Below, piece after piece: positions 16,112 through 16,327 of a stretch of DNA of 16,327 nucleotides. The stretch is taken from assembly GCA_029555885.1 (NCBI GenBank), contig JAKPQT010000738.1, positions 1 to 16,327 of the forward strand. Direction: 5' to 3'. The notes below the pieces were generated by a model. That model was given only the letters and a program-made list of their open reading frames with translations, did no database searches and was not told the DNA's origin. Within the stretch, counting starts at the first letter, position 1; the number at the start of each line of letters is the position of its first letter. The translations under genes and the position numbers were made by a program. This DNA is from Chloroflexota bacterium. Its GTDB lineage: Bacteria > Chloroflexota > Anaerolineae > CG2-30-64-16.

Positions 16112-16327
16112 TTACGCCCCGCGCAGGTCCACGATACTCAACTTCAGGTCCGTGAGCACACGGCGGACCGTCTCGGCATCCACATCGCCCAGCTTGATAG
16201 TGATGCGGCTGTCGAACTCGCCGACGCCCTCATACGCGACAAGGCTGATGACGTTGGCTCCCTGGGCTGCCAGCGCCTGCGTGATGTTCGCCAGCGTGCC
16301 CTTCGCATCGCGCACCGCCAGCGTCAC
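16112..16327 (-). CDS. ACT-domain protein, C-terminal fragment (possibly CBS-ACT/AcuB-like)
   Basis: This gene enters from the right edge on the minus strand; 71 codons and the stop TAA (16114-16112) are visible. The sequence forms one ACT domain: [20 protein letters not shown], then [10 protein letters not shown], an acidic-aliphatic strand [12 protein letters not shown] and the closing [11 protein letters not shown] domains bind amino acids or other small ligands and regulate the attached enzyme or sensor. The ending resembles proteins with paired CBS domains followed by ACT (AcuB-like), but nothing upstream is visible to confirm this. The GTG at the window edge is in frame but is more likely an internal Val because the domain's first strand starts there. 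thyA follows after one nt, so the two probably form an operon. Confidence 0.75.
   Translation of the reverse strand: MTLAVRDAKGTLANITQALAAQGANVISLVAYEGVGEFDSRITIKLGDVDAETVRRVLTDLKLSIVDLRGA

Overview
The window is 16.3 kb of high-GC (by eye in the low 60s %), tightly packed bacterial DNA. Gene content is housekeeping plus one exporter cassette. I lean towards Chloroflexota (Anaerolineae-like) because of the gene order nusA-ylxR-infB-rbfA-nrnA-truB-ribF, the long acidic/basic C-terminal tail of NusA, frequent TTG starts, and G/C-rich dispersed inverted repeats between genes. No rRNA or other taxonomic marker is present, so this is inference only.

Layout. 1-265: 3' end of tgt (queuosine tRNA modification). 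317-1153: uppP (undecaprenyl-diphosphate phosphatase). 1158-1293: nested inverted-repeat element that runs up to the start of an orphan PstS-like lipoprotein (1300-2124). 2165-2224: AT-rich promoter with a perfect TATAAT and a possible operator. 2225-6410: a translationally coupled MarR regulator plus two half-ABC exporters. The motif pattern of the two exporters is that of an asymmetric heterodimer with one degenerate ATP site. 6411-6711: non-coding stretch with a long imperfect hairpin, a candidate extended -10 promoter, and a terminator-like hairpin with a U-rich tail inside the nusA leader. 6712-15247: the translation/RNA operon nusA, ylxR, (362-nt gap with a possible 31-codon ORF and inverted repeats), infB, rbfA, nrnA, truB, ribF. 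The rimP gene that usually heads this operon is not next to nusA, and rpsO does not follow ribF. 15254-15308: perfect 26-bp-arm palindrome between convergent genes. 15316-16327, minus strand: thyA preceded by the 3' end of an ACT-domain gene.

How the genes work together. The nusA-ribF block couples transcription elongation/termination (NusA), RNase P/RNA binding (YlxR), translation initiation (IF2), 30S maturation (RbfA), nanoRNA/pAp turnover (NrnA), tRNA pseudouridine-55 synthesis (TruB) and FMN/FAD synthesis (RibF). The MarR-ABC cassette is a self-contained, probably drug- or lipid-responsive export module. UppP, the PstS-like lipoprotein and ThyA are stand-alone functions.

The most unusual item is the ribF gene. 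After a complete RibF (about 310 residues) the same frame continues through a short Pro/Gly/Thr linker into a complete archease domain (residues 324-454), the activator of the RNA ligase RtcB. I know of no description of a RibF-archease fusion. Other points of interest are hairpins after uppP, the ABC pair and ribF that lack U-tracts, the attenuator-like element ahead of nusA, and the unexplained gap before infB.
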